64,000 nucleotides of DNA from Wenzhouxiangella sp042310355 (GTDB lineage Bacteria > Pseudomonadota > Gammaproteobacteria > Xanthomonadales > Wenzhouxiangellaceae), in the NCBI RefSeq assembly GCF_042310355.1, contig NZ_JBHJMR010000001.1:558001-622000 (forward strand). The letters run 5' to 3'. Of this stretch, positions 27,544 to 35,876 are shown one piece after another. The position numbers and the translations under genes are program-made. The notes beneath the pieces were generated by a model. It made no database searches and had not been told where the DNA came from. It was given only the letters and a program-made list of their open reading frames with translations. Every line of letters begins with the position of its first letter. The stretch's first letter is position 1.

Positions 27544-27944
27544 GGTGAAATCTCCAGATCCGTAATCTGGCTACTCAGCGAACGGCGCACGAACACGGCG
27601 CGGTCGAGGTCGCCCTGTTCCGCGCTGACACTGAGCGTATAGACAGCGTAAGTCTCGCCGCCTTCGCTTACTTCGATCGAGCTGCAGTCAAGGGTGGTGC
27701 GGAACTCGAAAACGGTTTGGGTGCCCGTAGGCGGGCAGTTTTCGCTGGCCAGGACTTCCTGGATGCCGTCCTCGAGACGGGCAACAGCCGCATACCAGGC
27801 CTGCTCGGCGAGCCCGGCGCGGGCCTGGCTGATGTGCTGGCTGGCCGAGGTCAGGGCGACGACGGCGGCGAAAACGACCACGACGGTGATCAGGAAGATA
27901 CCGACGAACAGGGCGGCGCCGCGTTGTTGTCTGATCGTGATCAT
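27540..27944 (-). CDS. mshP: MshP-like minor pilus assembly protein
   Basis: A 134-residue protein with a short basic N-terminus (MITIRQQRG) followed by one hydrophobic helix (AALFVGIFLITVVVVFAAVVALTSA). This is the pilin-like layout of MshP, PilX and GspK-type minor components, with a non-classical leader. Two cysteines lie in the C-terminal domain. It overlaps mshO and mshQ by 4 bp on each side, giving the standard O-P-Q order of MSHA loci. The name rests mainly on position and topology. Confidence 0.75.
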   Translation of the reverse strand: MITIRQQRGAALFVGIFLITVVVVFAAVVALTSASQHISQARAGLAEQAWYAAVARLEDGIQEVLASENCPPTGTQTVFEFRTTLDCSSIEVSEGGETYAVYTLSVSAEQGDLDRAVFVRRSLSSQITDLEISP

Positions 27945-28753
27945 GGCGTGTTCAACACCTGTGCCTGGCCGAGAAGGAACACGGACTCGCCTTCGTCGGC
28001 CAGGTCCAGGCGCACCGTCAGAAGGCCGCGTCGGGCGGATGTGCCCGAGTTATAGGTGAATTGGCAGCTGCTGATGCTGTCGGCAACAAGCCGGCCCGTA
28101 ACATCGTCGGGGTCTCCCGAAAGGCCGTAGCCGGCATGGCGACGCAGTTCACCGTTGGCGCAGATGTAGCTGACCGTTTCGCTGATGACGTGAAAGCGTT
28201 GCTGCGGCGAGTGGGTGGCGAAGGCCGGGCCGCTGCCGCCATTGTCATACTCGATGGAGTTGGTGCCGGCGTTGAGGATGGCGGCGATATTCTCGCCCGA
28301 CCAGGCGTCGAAGCCGGGTTGCCCGGTGTTGTAGATCGACAGGCAGTGCCCTGTGGACGCGCCGCAATCAGTGCCGGGTGAGCGTGTCTCCACGGCTCCC
28401 GAATCGATCAGGCCCCCGAGCACGTCGAAGCTGTCCGACGAGCGCGCCGGCACGAAGATGTCATTGTTCCCACCCCCGGGCAGGCGCCGGTAGCGGCCGT
28501 GGGTGACGGTCGAAATGAAATCGATCCGGTTTCCGGATACCGCCAGGCTGTTGGGCAGGGCGTTACGCACTTCGCGGGTGATGCGGTTGATGGCCAGGTC
28601 GGCGGCGTCGACCAGCATGGCGCGGCGTTCGATGTCGGCGGCGGCCTGGAAGGGCGGCAGGATGAAGACCGTGGCGACCGCCGACAGGATGCCGACGAGC
28701 ACGATCACCAGGATCAGCTCGATGAGGGTGAAACCGCGCGACTTGGCCCGCAT
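27941..28753 (-). CDS. mshO: MshO-like prepilin
   Basis: A 270-residue type IV prepilin. The leader MRAKSRG is followed by FTLIELILVIVLVGILSAVATVF, the PilD cleavage and methylation site with the conserved Glu at +5. The mature domain is larger than that of the major pilin, has paired cysteines, and matches the size and position of MshO. The ATG at 28753 is chosen because it gives a seven-residue leader and has GGGGG close upstream; an in-frame ATG at 28936 would put ~60 unrelated residues before the leader. Confidence 0.82.
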   Translation of the reverse strand: MRAKSRGFTLIELILVIVLVGILSAVATVFILPPFQAAADIERRAMLVDAADLAINRITREVRNALPNSLAVSGNRIDFISTVTHGRYRRLPGGGNNDIFVPARSSDSFDVLGGLIDSGAVETRSPGTDCGASTGHCLSIYNTGQPGFDAWSGENIAAILNAGTNSIEYDNGGSGPAFATHSPQQRFHVISETVSYICANGELRRHAGYGLSGDPDDVTGRLVADSISSCQFTYNSGTSARRGLLTVRLDLADEGESVFLLGQAQVLNTP

Positions 28754-28922
28754 ATTGCCCCCGCGTGCGTAGCGAACCGGTTCAAGGGTGCGTCCTGGTG
28801 GGCTTTCGCGACCGAGGTGCGCGCAAGCGTATTGGCCGATACGTTGAGCACGCCGACCGAGTGAAAGGCCGCCAGGGCGTGCCATTGGGCCGTTGCAGTA
28901 GCTCGTGGGGGCAATATGCGGG
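28754..28922. other. Non-coding spacer inside the prepilin operon
   Basis: A 169-bp gap between mshC and mshO, in a locus where other genes touch. It holds no convincing gene. A 16-nt inverted repeat (CGTAT-N6-ATACG, 28828-28843) is the only structure seen. It could be a processing site or a weak attenuator that sets expression of mshO, mshP and mshQ below that of the upstream pilins. Confidence 0.4.
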
Positions 28923-29363
28923 CTAGTCATGGACATAGCCGGTCTCCGGTTCCACGATGATGGTCTCGCCGCTGGCCAGCGTGATACTCAGGCCCGTGGC
29001 CGTACGGCCCATGCCGTCGAAGACGATTGTGCCACCTGCATCGATTTCGCCATTGCCGCTGAACCCGCCGCCGCGCGTCGGGTGCACGACGGCTGCGGCG
29101 CTGCAGCCGCTGCCGCCGGCGCCGGTGTAGTTCAGGCTGTAGCTGCCCGCGGCGGCATCGACAGCGGCCTGCACGTGGCAGCCCGAGCCGATGGCGGTCT
29201 TCTGGGCGTAGCGCAGGGCGTTGACGAGTTCCGAAGCGAACGCCTGCCGTTCGAAACCCTGGATATCGATGCGCGGTGCGACAAAGGCGGCCAGTATGCC
29301 AACGAGTACGAGAATGATCACAAGCTCGGTCAGGGTGAAGCCTTGCTGGCCCGCGCTGCTCAT
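28923..29363 (-). CDS. mshC: MshC-like prepilin
   Basis: A 146-residue prepilin with leader MSSAGQQG and mature start FTLTELVIILVLVGILAAFVAPR. The globular domain has a Cys pair (SGCHVQ, GSGCSAA) as in small minor pilins. Position after mshD and size point to MshC, although the C and D names could be exchanged here. The start at 29363 lies one base beyond the mshD stop and gives a proper leader. Confidence 0.75.
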   Translation of the reverse strand: MSSAGQQGFTLTELVIILVLVGILAAFVAPRIDIQGFERQAFASELVNALRYAQKTAIGSGCHVQAAVDAAAGSYSLNYTGAGGSGCSAAAVVHPTRGGGFSGNGEIDAGGTIVFDGMGRTATGLSITLASGETIIVEPETGYVHD

Positions 29364-29364
29364 C

Positions 29365-29805
29365 TCAGTAGTTGCCTCTCTGGCTTTGGAGCGAGAAGGC
29401 AGCGCTACCCGAGGCGTGCGAGACGTTGACCGCAATAACCGCCGGGCCGCTGCCGTTGACTGCGATGCTGACCTGGTAGTTGTCGAGCGATCCAATCGGG
29501 GTGCCGAACTGGTTGGTTGGTGCTTCGACCAGGCCGTCGTAGCAGCGAATCGAGGCCCAGTTACCGCGACCGCCGGTGCAATCACCGGCTTCTTCGTCGT
29601 GCTTGCGCAACAGGATTTCGTCCATGTAGCCGGTGGCGATGGCCCGGGCCTGGGCCTGGAGCATGGGGTCGGCGCTGCTGGCCGTGGGGGTGACGAAGCT
29701 GGTCAGGACGGCGGCGCCGAGGCCGATGATGACCAGGGCGACGACGAATTCGATCAGGGTGAACCCCGAAGTATTCGAGTAGCTTGATGGTCGACGGCAT
29801 CTCAC
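29365..29805 (-). CDS. mshD: MshD-like prepilin
   Basis: A type IV prepilin of 146 residues if it starts at the GTG at 29805. The leader is then 14 residues ending SNTSG, followed by FTLIEFVVALVIIGLGAAVLTSF, with Glu at +5. AGGGG lies ~12 bases upstream of the GTG. The in-frame ATG at 29895 would give an unusually long leader and lies close to the mshA terminator. The mature domain holds two cysteines flanking a Gly-rich turn. It is the second prepilin after mshA in the direction of transcription. Confidence 0.72.
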   Translation of the reverse strand: MRCRRPSSYSNTSGFTLIEFVVALVIIGLGAAVLTSFVTPTASSADPMLQAQARAIATGYMDEILLRKHDEEAGDCTGGRGNWASIRCYDGLVEAPTNQFGTPIGSLDNYQVSIAVNGSGPAVIAVNVSHASGSAAFSLQSQRGNY

Positions 29806-29920
29806 GTTGAGCGATTGCCCCTGAACGCGTAAGTACTTAGAAATTAGCACATGGCGTGCCACTTCTCGGCAGTTGTGTTCGAGCGAAGCGCTCAAACACC
29901 CGAAAATGGCCGATGCTCGG

Positions 29921-29949
29921 AAGAAAACGACCCCGCCGGTGACGGGGTC
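29921..29949 (-). terminator. Rho-independent terminator after mshA
   Basis: On the minus strand a 7-bp stem GACCCCG/CGGGGTC with a 7-nt loop is followed by GTTTTCTT. It lies 37 bp after the mshA stop and would limit read-through into mshD, C, O, P and Q, so the major pilin can be made in excess. Confidence 0.75.
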
Positions 29950-29985
29950 TCAAGTTCTCAGCGAGCATTAGTTCGTTCGTAGTGC

Positions 29986-30369
29986 TTAGTCGGTACCGAT
30001 CGCCTGGAAAGTCGGATCGACATCAGCCGGGCTTTGCAGCGTGCACGATACGGACTCGTCCTCAGCAACGCCGGCCGCAGTGATGGTGTAGTCAGCCGGA
30101 AGGCCACCTTCAAGGGCGCCGGCAACATCCTCACAATCGTTGACGTTGATGTAGTCTCCGTCACCTGCCTTAAAGGCAGCATAGTTGATGGCTGCTGCCG
30201 AGCTCAGTGAGCCAGCCACACCTTGAGCGGCGGCATCTTCGGCTTCGTCGGACAGATCAACGAACCGCGGCACGGCCACGGCGGCCAGGATGCCGAGGAT
30301 CACGATCACGATGACTAGTTCGATCAGGGTGAAACCACCCTGGGACTTGTTGATATTGATGTTCTGCAT
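29986..30369 (-). CDS. mshA: Major MSHA pilin
   Basis: A 127-residue prepilin with leader MQNININKSQGG and mature start FTLIELVIVIVILGILAAVAVPRFVDLSDEAEDA, typical of MshA (Glu at +5, one long helix). Two cysteines (NDCEDV and VSCTLQ) should form the C-terminal disulfide loop. It is slightly shorter than the Vibrio pilin. GGAGA lies 8 bases before the ATG. A near-consensus sigma-54 promoter lies ~140 bp upstream and a terminator follows, so it is an independent transcription unit within the locus. Confidence 0.9.
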   Translation of the reverse strand: MQNININKSQGGFTLIELVIVIVILGILAAVAVPRFVDLSDEAEDAAAQGVAGSLSSAAAINYAAFKAGDGDYINVNDCEDVAGALEGGLPADYTITAAGVAEDESVSCTLQSPADVDPTFQAIGTD

Positions 30370-30508
30370 TGTCTGAATCTCCATTTCGGTTTGGTTGTTC
30401 CGACGCGGGCCGCGGCCCTGGTCGAATTGGAAGGTTGTCGTCAGCTTTGTCGAACCGGCCGCAGCCGTTCCGGCATTGCGTCGGGGTGACAACCCACGGA
30501 TAAGTAGA

Positions 30509-30524
30509 TGCACTTACCGTGCCA
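30509..30524 (-). promoter_or_regulatory. Sigma-54 promoter of mshA
   Basis: The minus strand reads TGGCACGGTAAGTGCA, matching the RpoN consensus TGGCACG-N4-TTGCA with exact -24 GG / -12 GC spacing and one mismatch. Transcription would start near 30498 and leave a ~130-nt leader before mshA. The leader contains a perfect 12-bp palindrome (GGGCCGCGGCCC, about 30408-30419). The region 30525-30637 holds no gene. Confidence 0.7.
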
Positions 30525-30637
30525 ACCGGGGAAATTTATTGGAAACAGGGGGTTTGAAGGCCTGTGCGGCTCGATCAGGCGCGTTTTGGGGCCGGGACGT
30601 GACGGGATTTGTCAGTTTCTGCGGGCGTGCTACGTCG

Positions 30638-31192
30638 CTAATTGGCTGCATGGCCCACCAGGCCGTCGATCTGCTGGAGCAGGAGCGTGGCCGAGGCGAG
30701 CAGGACGGCCAGGCCGACCAGGGCCAGCAGCACGGCGGTGGCGCGCAGGGCTTTTGGCCGGCCGGCCGAGGACTCCAGGCGGTGCCAGCGATTTCCGACG
30801 GCCTCGATCGGCTTCAGTAGGCTGGGGCGCAGGAGAAGTGTGAGCCCGATCAGCAGGTTGCAGGCCTGTGCGATCAGCACAAGCCAGACCATGGCCGAGG
30901 CGGCGGAGCCGGTGTGGAGGTATCCGGCCAGTTCCGAACGTCCGATCTGCCACAGGCAAAAAGCGCTGGCGAGCAGCACCAGCAGGCCGAAGATCCGGTG
31001 GTGGCGGTAGACGAGTCTTTCGATTCGCCACTGCCGGTCGAGGAGCTGCAGGGCTTCGAGCAGGCCGCCGCTGGAGGTGTTCGCTCTTCCTGGACGGCCC
31101 GTGAGCAGGGCGATGGAGGCGGTGAGCAGGGCAATGGCCACGACCAGCAGCACGATCAGGACGGTCGAAACGAGAATCGCGGTCGCGCTCAT
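30638..31192 (-). CDS. Integral membrane protein of unknown function in the MSHA operon
   Basis: A 184-residue protein with four predicted membrane helices (about residues 5-32, 67-85, 98-122 and 150-175). The short loops are rich in Arg and His (RIERLVYRHHRIFG). I do not recognise a family. It overlaps the diguanylate cyclase by 4 bp and is the last gene of the coupled MSHA assembly operon, immediately before the mshA promoter. A role in cyclase control or pilus assembly is possible but not shown by sequence. Confidence 0.6.
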   Translation of the reverse strand: MSATAILVSTVLIVLLVVAIALLTASIALLTGRPGRANTSSGGLLEALQLLDRQWRIERLVYRHHRIFGLLVLLASAFCLWQIGRSELAGYLHTGSAASAMVWLVLIAQACNLLIGLTLLLRPSLLKPIEAVGNRWHRLESSAGRPKALRATAVLLALVGLAVLLASATLLLQQIDGLVGHAAN

Positions 31193-32322
31193 GCGGTCTT
31201 GACCCGGTTCCGGCCGGCGCTCTTGGCGGCGTAAAGCGCTTCGTCCGCCCGCGAGATGGTGCGGTGCACGGCTTCGCCCGGCTGATACTCGGCCACGCCG
31301 ATCGAAGCCGTGCAGGTAATCGGTCCCGCCGAGGTGCTGAAAGGCGTATCACCGATTTCGCGTCTGAGCCTTTCGGCCGCCAACCCGGCGCCGGACAGCT
31401 CGGTGTCCGGCAGGATCAGCAAGAACTCCTCGCCGCCGAAGCGGCCGATATCGGCGACCGTGTCGTCGACCCGCAGCAGTGCGTCGGCGCCGCGCAGGAG
31501 GTGGGTCGCGCGTTGCGCCAGCTGGGTCAACACTTCATCGCCGGCCTGGTGGCCGTGTTCGTCGTTGACGATCTTGAAGTGGTCGAGGTCGAGAACGGCC
31601 ACGCAGAAGGAGGCACCGCTCGAGCGCGACGCCTCGGTCACGGCCTCCAGGCGGCTGATGAGCCGACGCCGGTTGGGCAGACCCGTGAGTTCGTCGTGCT
31701 CGGCCAGGTGCCGCAGCCGCTCGCTGAGCTCGCGCAGCTCGCGGTTTCGCCGGCCGAGCTTGCGGCGCATCTCGGCGATATGCGAGCCGAACCAGGCCAG
31801 CCAGACCATCAGCGCCGCGAATCCCAGCAGCTCCAGTATCACCACCTGGCTCGAGCTGTCGATGTCGCCGGTGATCAGGTCGCGGACGGTGATGATCGTG
31901 TAGCCGGCCACGGCGACCAGCGCGACCAGCATGAACTGGCGGTGGCGCAGTTCGAAGGCGCCGAAGAAGGCGGCCATGATGAACAGCATGAGCAGGATGG
32001 TGCGCGCCTCGCCGGCCTTGCTGATGATCCACAGCCCGACCATGATGGCGACCAGGATGTGGGCGAGCGTCATGCTGGGGTCGCGCCAGCGCTGCGACCA
32101 GCCGCTGCGGAGCGCGACGTGGAAGAACAGCTGGCTGACCAGGACGATCAGGACCAGCACCCCCATTTCCACGAAGCCCACATCCAGCAGGCCCAGGGCC
32201 CAGGCGGCGACGGTGAGAACGGTGGAGACGGCCCAGGCCAGCATGGCCATGCGCAGCCGATACAGACGTACAGCCAGCTTCTGATCGGGGCTGGACTCGG
32301 GCTGCGTTTGATCGAGGTTCAT
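31189..32322 (-). CDS. Membrane diguanylate cyclase (GGDEF)
   Basis: A 377-residue protein with about six N-terminal membrane helices (residues ~25-190), a short coiled segment, and a complete GGDEF domain. DELTGLPNRRRL marks its start. The active-site signature is GGEEF (in RFGGEEFLLILPD), with the metal-binding Asp in LDLDHFKIVND. No RxxD inhibitory site is present at the usual place just before the signature. It should make c-di-GMP. It is coupled by ATGA overlaps to the prepilin gene before it and the membrane protein gene after it, so it is built into the MSHA operon. Confidence 0.9.
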   Translation of the reverse strand: MNLDQTQPESSPDQKLAVRLYRLRMAMLAWAVSTVLTVAAWALGLLDVGFVEMGVLVLIVLVSQLFFHVALRSGWSQRWRDPSMTLAHILVAIMVGLWIISKAGEARTILLMLFIMAAFFGAFELRHRQFMLVALVAVAGYTIITVRDLITGDIDSSSQVVILELLGFAALMVWLAWFGSHIAEMRRKLGRRNRELRELSERLRHLAEHDELTGLPNRRRLISRLEAVTEASRSSGASFCVAVLDLDHFKIVNDEHGHQAGDEVLTQLAQRATHLLRGADALLRVDDTVADIGRFGGEEFLLILPDTELSGAGLAAERLRREIGDTPFSTSAGPITCTASIGVAEYQPGEAVHRTISRADEALYAAKSAGRNRVKTA

Positions 32323-32912
32323 TCCTGCGGGCTTGTCCTTGTTTCCGGAGCGTCCAGCGTCTGCCAGCGTTCCGCGTGTAGCGTTTCCAGTTCGACGGCG
32401 CGGACGCTGTCGGTGCCGGCATCGAGTACCCCGTTGTCGTTGCGGTCATTGAAGCGCACTCGGATCCGCCAGTATAAATCCACCGGTTCGGGCGGCGTGC
32501 CGACCAGGTACTGCGGAAACCGGAGACGATACCCCAGGCGGCCGGTCCGGGTCTCGAAGAACCAGGATCCGGCCGCGATCCGGGGCCCGGCTGACGGGAA
32601 TTCGCCGAGGTAGTTGCCGGGGCGCTGCTGGAGCAGCTTCATGGGGTTGCTGCCGTCGAGTTCGGCGACAGCGGCCGGGGAGTCGTTCACGATCCGCTCG
32701 GCGACGTGCAGGCCCAGGGCGGAGCGAAGGGTTCCCACGGTGGTGGCCACGTGCGCGGCCTCGGCGCTGCCGCGCAGGGGCATCAGCCGCCACCAGGCGG
32801 TCAGGAACAACAGGCAGACCAGGGCGATGACGATGACCAGTTCGAGCAGGGTGAAGCCGGACTGATCCCTGGGCGCCGGCCGGGGCTCAGCCCAGCGCCG
32901 CACGGCCGACAT
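32319..32912 (-). CDS. Type IV prepilin in the MSHA operon (mshF/mshB position)
   Basis: A 197-residue prepilin. A long basic leader (MSAVRRWAEPRPAPRDQSG) precedes FTLLELVIVIALVCLLFLTAWWRLMP, with Glu at +5. The mature domain lacks an obvious Cys pair and ends in a polar tail. It lies between mshG and the cyclase, where Vibrio loci have mshF and mshB; the cleavage motif favours an mshB-like role. The start at 32912 overlaps mshG by 26 bp. Confidence 0.75.
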   Translation of the reverse strand: MSAVRRWAEPRPAPRDQSGFTLLELVIVIALVCLLFLTAWWRLMPLRGSAEAAHVATTVGTLRSALGLHVAERIVNDSPAAVAELDGSNPMKLLQQRPGNYLGEFPSAGPRIAAGSWFFETRTGRLGYRLRFPQYLVGTPPEPVDLYWRIRVRFNDRNDNGVLDAGTDSVRAVELETLHAERWQTLDAPETRTSPQE

Positions 32913-34110
32913 CCCACATCGGGAGGAATACGCCCAGGGCCAGGATGAGCACGAGGATGGCCAGGAAGACCAGCAGAATGGGCTCGATATAGGCGCTGAG
33001 GTTGCGCAGGTCGTAGTCGACCTCGCGCTCGTAGTACTCGGCGGTTTCGGTGAGCATGGCGTCGACGTCGCCGGTTTCCTCGCCGATGCCCAGCATCTGC
33101 AGAACAAGCGGCGAGAACAGGCCGGTGGCCGCCGCGGTACGCGACAGCGACTCGCCGCGCTCGACGCCGGTTCGCATGTCGTTGATCGCCTGGCCGATGT
33201 ATTCGTTCTCCACCGACCGGGCGGTGAGCGTGAGCCCCTGGATCAGCGGTACGCCGGAGCGATAGGTCATGGCGAAGGTGCGCGCGAAGCGCGCCATGGT
33301 GCCCTGGAAGAGGATGTTGCCGACCACCGGGAATCGAAGCTTGAGGCGATCCCAGCGGTAGCGACCGTTGTCCGTCCGGATCCAGGCCCGAAAGCCGATC
33401 AACCCGCCCCCGATCGCGAGCAGGATGATCCACCACCAGTCGGCGGTGAAGTTGGACGCGCCGATGATGATGCGCGTCGGCAGGGGCAGCTCGGCGTTGA
33501 AATTGGCGAAGAAGTCCGCGAAGGTCGGGATCACGAAGGTCATCAGGATGGCCACGGCGATGAACATCGCGGCGATCACCATGGCGGGGTAGCGCAGGGC
33601 CTGCTTCAGGCGCGCCTTGAAATCGCGCTCGAGTTCCAGGTAGTCGGTCAACTGCGAGAAGGCCTGCTCGAGGTTGCCGGAGTTCTCGCCGACGCGCACG
33701 AGGCTGACGAACATCGGCGGGAAGACTTTGGGGTTCTGCGCCAGTCCGCTGGCAAGGTCGCGGCCGGATTCCAGGGCATCGACCACGTCCTCGATGGCAC
33801 CGCGAAGCTGCGGATTGCGGGTCGATTCGCTGACGTTGCGCAAGCCGTGGATGATCGGCACCCCCGCCTTGGTCAGCGTGTACATCTGGCGGGTGAACAG
33901 GATCAGGTCGTTGATGCTCGGCTTGTCCAGGCCCAGGCGCTGGCCCAGGCCGGGGCGATCGGGACCCTGTTCCGGAGCGGACTCGATCTCGATCGGGGTA
34001 ATGTCGAGGCGCATCAGCTGCTGCGCGACCGCATCGGTGGAATCGGCTTCCACGCGGCCGTCGACGAGCTGCCCGCGCGCGTTGCGGCCACGCCACTGGA
34101 ACGCGCTCAT
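32887..34110 (-). CDS. mshG: MshG, inner-membrane platform protein
   Basis: A 407-residue PilC/GspF-family protein with two repeated T2SSF domains. It has the characteristic FTRQMYTLTKAGVPIIHGL and FARTFAMTYRSGVPLIQGL segments, each followed by GEESGNLE- or GEETGDVD-like motifs (VGENSGNLEQAF, IGEETGDVDAML). Membrane helices are near residues 170-190, 220-240 and 370-395. It forms the base on which MshE drives pilin polymerisation. The N-terminal FQWRGRNARGQLVDG is also typical. It overlaps mshE by 4 bp. Confidence 0.92.
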   Translation of the reverse strand: MSAFQWRGRNARGQLVDGRVEADSTDAVAQQLMRLDITPIEIESAPEQGPDRPGLGQRLGLDKPSINDLILFTRQMYTLTKAGVPIIHGLRNVSESTRNPQLRGAIEDVVDALESGRDLASGLAQNPKVFPPMFVSLVRVGENSGNLEQAFSQLTDYLELERDFKARLKQALRYPAMVIAAMFIAVAILMTFVIPTFADFFANFNAELPLPTRIIIGASNFTADWWWIILLAIGGGLIGFRAWIRTDNGRYRWDRLKLRFPVVGNILFQGTMARFARTFAMTYRSGVPLIQGLTLTARSVENEYIGQAINDMRTGVERGESLSRTAAATGLFSPLVLQMLGIGEETGDVDAMLTETAEYYEREVDYDLRNLSAYIEPILLVFLAILVLILALGVFLPMWDVGRAALG

Positions 34111-35876
34111 TCGGACGCCTCTTCAACCGGGCTGGGCGGATCCATCTTGCTGTCGAGCAGTTCGTCAAGGCCGCCGGCGAGGCGGACCACTTCCTCTAGC
34201 GAGGTGATGCCCGCCCGGGCGTAGTCGAGGGCGCAGTCGATCAGCGGGCGGTAGCCCTTGCTTTCGCGCGCCAGGCGCGAGAACGCCGCCGTGTCCATGC
34301 GGCGCAGGGCGTCGGTCAGTTCATCGTCCATCTCCAGCAGCTCGTAGACGCCGATGCGCCCGCGATAGCCGGTGTTGGAGCAGTAGGCGCAGCCGCGGCC
34401 GGCCTTGAAGCGAATGCCGTCGATGTCCTCGTCGCCGGCGCGCGCCTTCAACCAGGCCAGCTGGCCGCTCTTGGGCTCGACTTCTTCGCCGCAGGAATCG
34501 CAGACCCGGCGTACCAGGCGCTGGGCGATGACGCCGTCGAGCGCGGCGGCCACCATGAAGCCCTGGGCGCCCATGTCGACCAGGCGCATGACCGTTGCCG
34601 GTGCCGAGTTGGTGTGCAGGGTCGACAGCACCAGGTGCCCGGTCATGGCCGCGCGCAGCCCGATCTCGGCGGTCTCGCGGTCGCGCATCTCGCCGACCAT
34701 GATGACGTCGGGGTCCTGGCGCAGGGCCGTGCGCAGGACGCGGGCGAAATCCAGCCCGATCTTGTTGTTGACCTGCACCTGGTTGATGCGCGGCAGTCGG
34801 TACTCGACCGGATCCTCGACCGTGATGATCTTGCGCCTGGACTGGTTGATATGGTTGAGCGCGGCATACAGGGTCGTGGTCTTGCCCGAGCCGGTCGGCC
34901 CGGTCACCAGGACCATGCCCGAGGGCCGGTTGATCAATTGCCGAATGCGCGAATCCATGCCCTTGGGCAGCCCGAGTTTCTCGAGATCGAGCAGGCCGGC
35001 GGACTGGTCGAGCAGGCGCATCACCATCGATTCGCCGTACTGAATGGGCATGGTCGACAGGCGCACGTCGATGTTGTGGTCCTTGACGCGCACCGAGAAC
35101 CGGCCGTCCTGGGGCAGGCGCTTTTCGCTGATGTTGAGCGAGGCCATCAGTTTCAGGCGCGTGACCAGGGCCGAGGCGACGCGGCGGCCCTCGATGATCT
35201 GCTCCTGCAGTTCACCATCGACGCGCTGGCGGATGCGCAGCACCGACTCGTCGGGCTCGATGTGGATGTCGGAGGCGCCGATCTGCACGGCGTCTTCGAA
35301 CATCGACTGCAGCAGCTTGATGACCGGAGCGTCGACCTGTCCTTCGTCGTCTTCGAGCTGCGAGATGTCGTAGTCGCTCTCGGACAGTTCCTCGCCCAGT
35401 TCCTCGGCCAGCGAAGAGATTTCCTCGGTGCGGCGGTAGACGATATCGATGGTGCGAAGCAGGTCGGATTCGCGCACCAGGACGATGTTGATCGGCCGCT
35501 TGAGCATGCTCCTCAAGGCGTCGAATCCGAAGATATCGGTCGGGTCGGCCATGCCGACGGTCAATTCGTCGTCCTTCTCGGCGAGCACGATGGCGCGGTA
35601 GCGGCGGGCGTGCGTTTCCGGCAGCAGCCGCACCGTTTGCGGCTTGAAGTTGTAGTGCTTGAGGTCGATGACCGGAATGTCGAGCTGGCGGCCGAGAAAG
35701 TCGAGCAGGTCGTCCTCGGTGACATGACCCAGCTGGACGAGCACGCGGCCGAGCTTGTGTCCGGAACGCTTCTGTTCGCGCAAGGCGTCCTCGAGCTGGC
35801 GCTCGGAGATGATCTTGTGCTTGACCAGCAGATCGCCGAGACGGATCTTCTGGCGCGGCTTGCGGACGTTGCTCAT
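34107..35876 (-). CDS. mshE: MshE, pilus extension ATPase with MshEN domain
   Basis: A 589-residue GspE/PilB-type ATPase. The N-terminus has the two 24-residue MshEN c-di-GMP-binding motifs, starting RLGDLLVKHKIISERQL and KLGRVLVQLGHVTEDDL, separated by the usual five-residue spacer (KRSGH). The ATPase core has Walker A GPTGSGKTTT (about residue 330), the Asp box, Walker B DPDVIMVGEMRDRETAEIG, His-box HTNSA, and a four-Cys zinc site (CDSCGE, CAYCSNTGY). It powers pilus assembly and should respond to c-di-GMP. The ATGA overlaps on both sides couple it to mshN and mshG. Confidence 0.95.
   Translation of the reverse strand: MSNVRKPRQKIRLGDLLVKHKIISERQLEDALREQKRSGHKLGRVLVQLGHVTEDDLLDFLGRQLDIPVIDLKHYNFKPQTVRLLPETHARRYRAIVLAEKDDELTVGMADPTDIFGFDALRSMLKRPINIVLVRESDLLRTIDIVYRRTEEISSLAEELGEELSESDYDISQLEDDEGQVDAPVIKLLQSMFEDAVQIGASDIHIEPDESVLRIRQRVDGELQEQIIEGRRVASALVTRLKLMASLNISEKRLPQDGRFSVRVKDHNIDVRLSTMPIQYGESMVMRLLDQSAGLLDLEKLGLPKGMDSRIRQLINRPSGMVLVTGPTGSGKTTTLYAALNHINQSRRKIITVEDPVEYRLPRINQVQVNNKIGLDFARVLRTALRQDPDVIMVGEMRDRETAEIGLRAAMTGHLVLSTLHTNSAPATVMRLVDMGAQGFMVAAALDGVIAQRLVRRVCDSCGEEVEPKSGQLAWLKARAGDEDIDGIRFKAGRGCAYCSNTGYRGRIGVYELLEMDDELTDALRRMDTAAFSRLARESKGYRPLIDCALDYARAGITSLEEVVRLAGGLDELLDSKMDPPSPVEEASE

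Noticed and set aside
30370..30498. Possible c-di-GMP riboswitch in the mshA leader (GACGCAATGCC)
   Set aside because: Only one short piece resembles the conserved core of the c-di-GMP-I aptamer; the other conserved strand and the paired helices are not present. It would need a covariance-model search.
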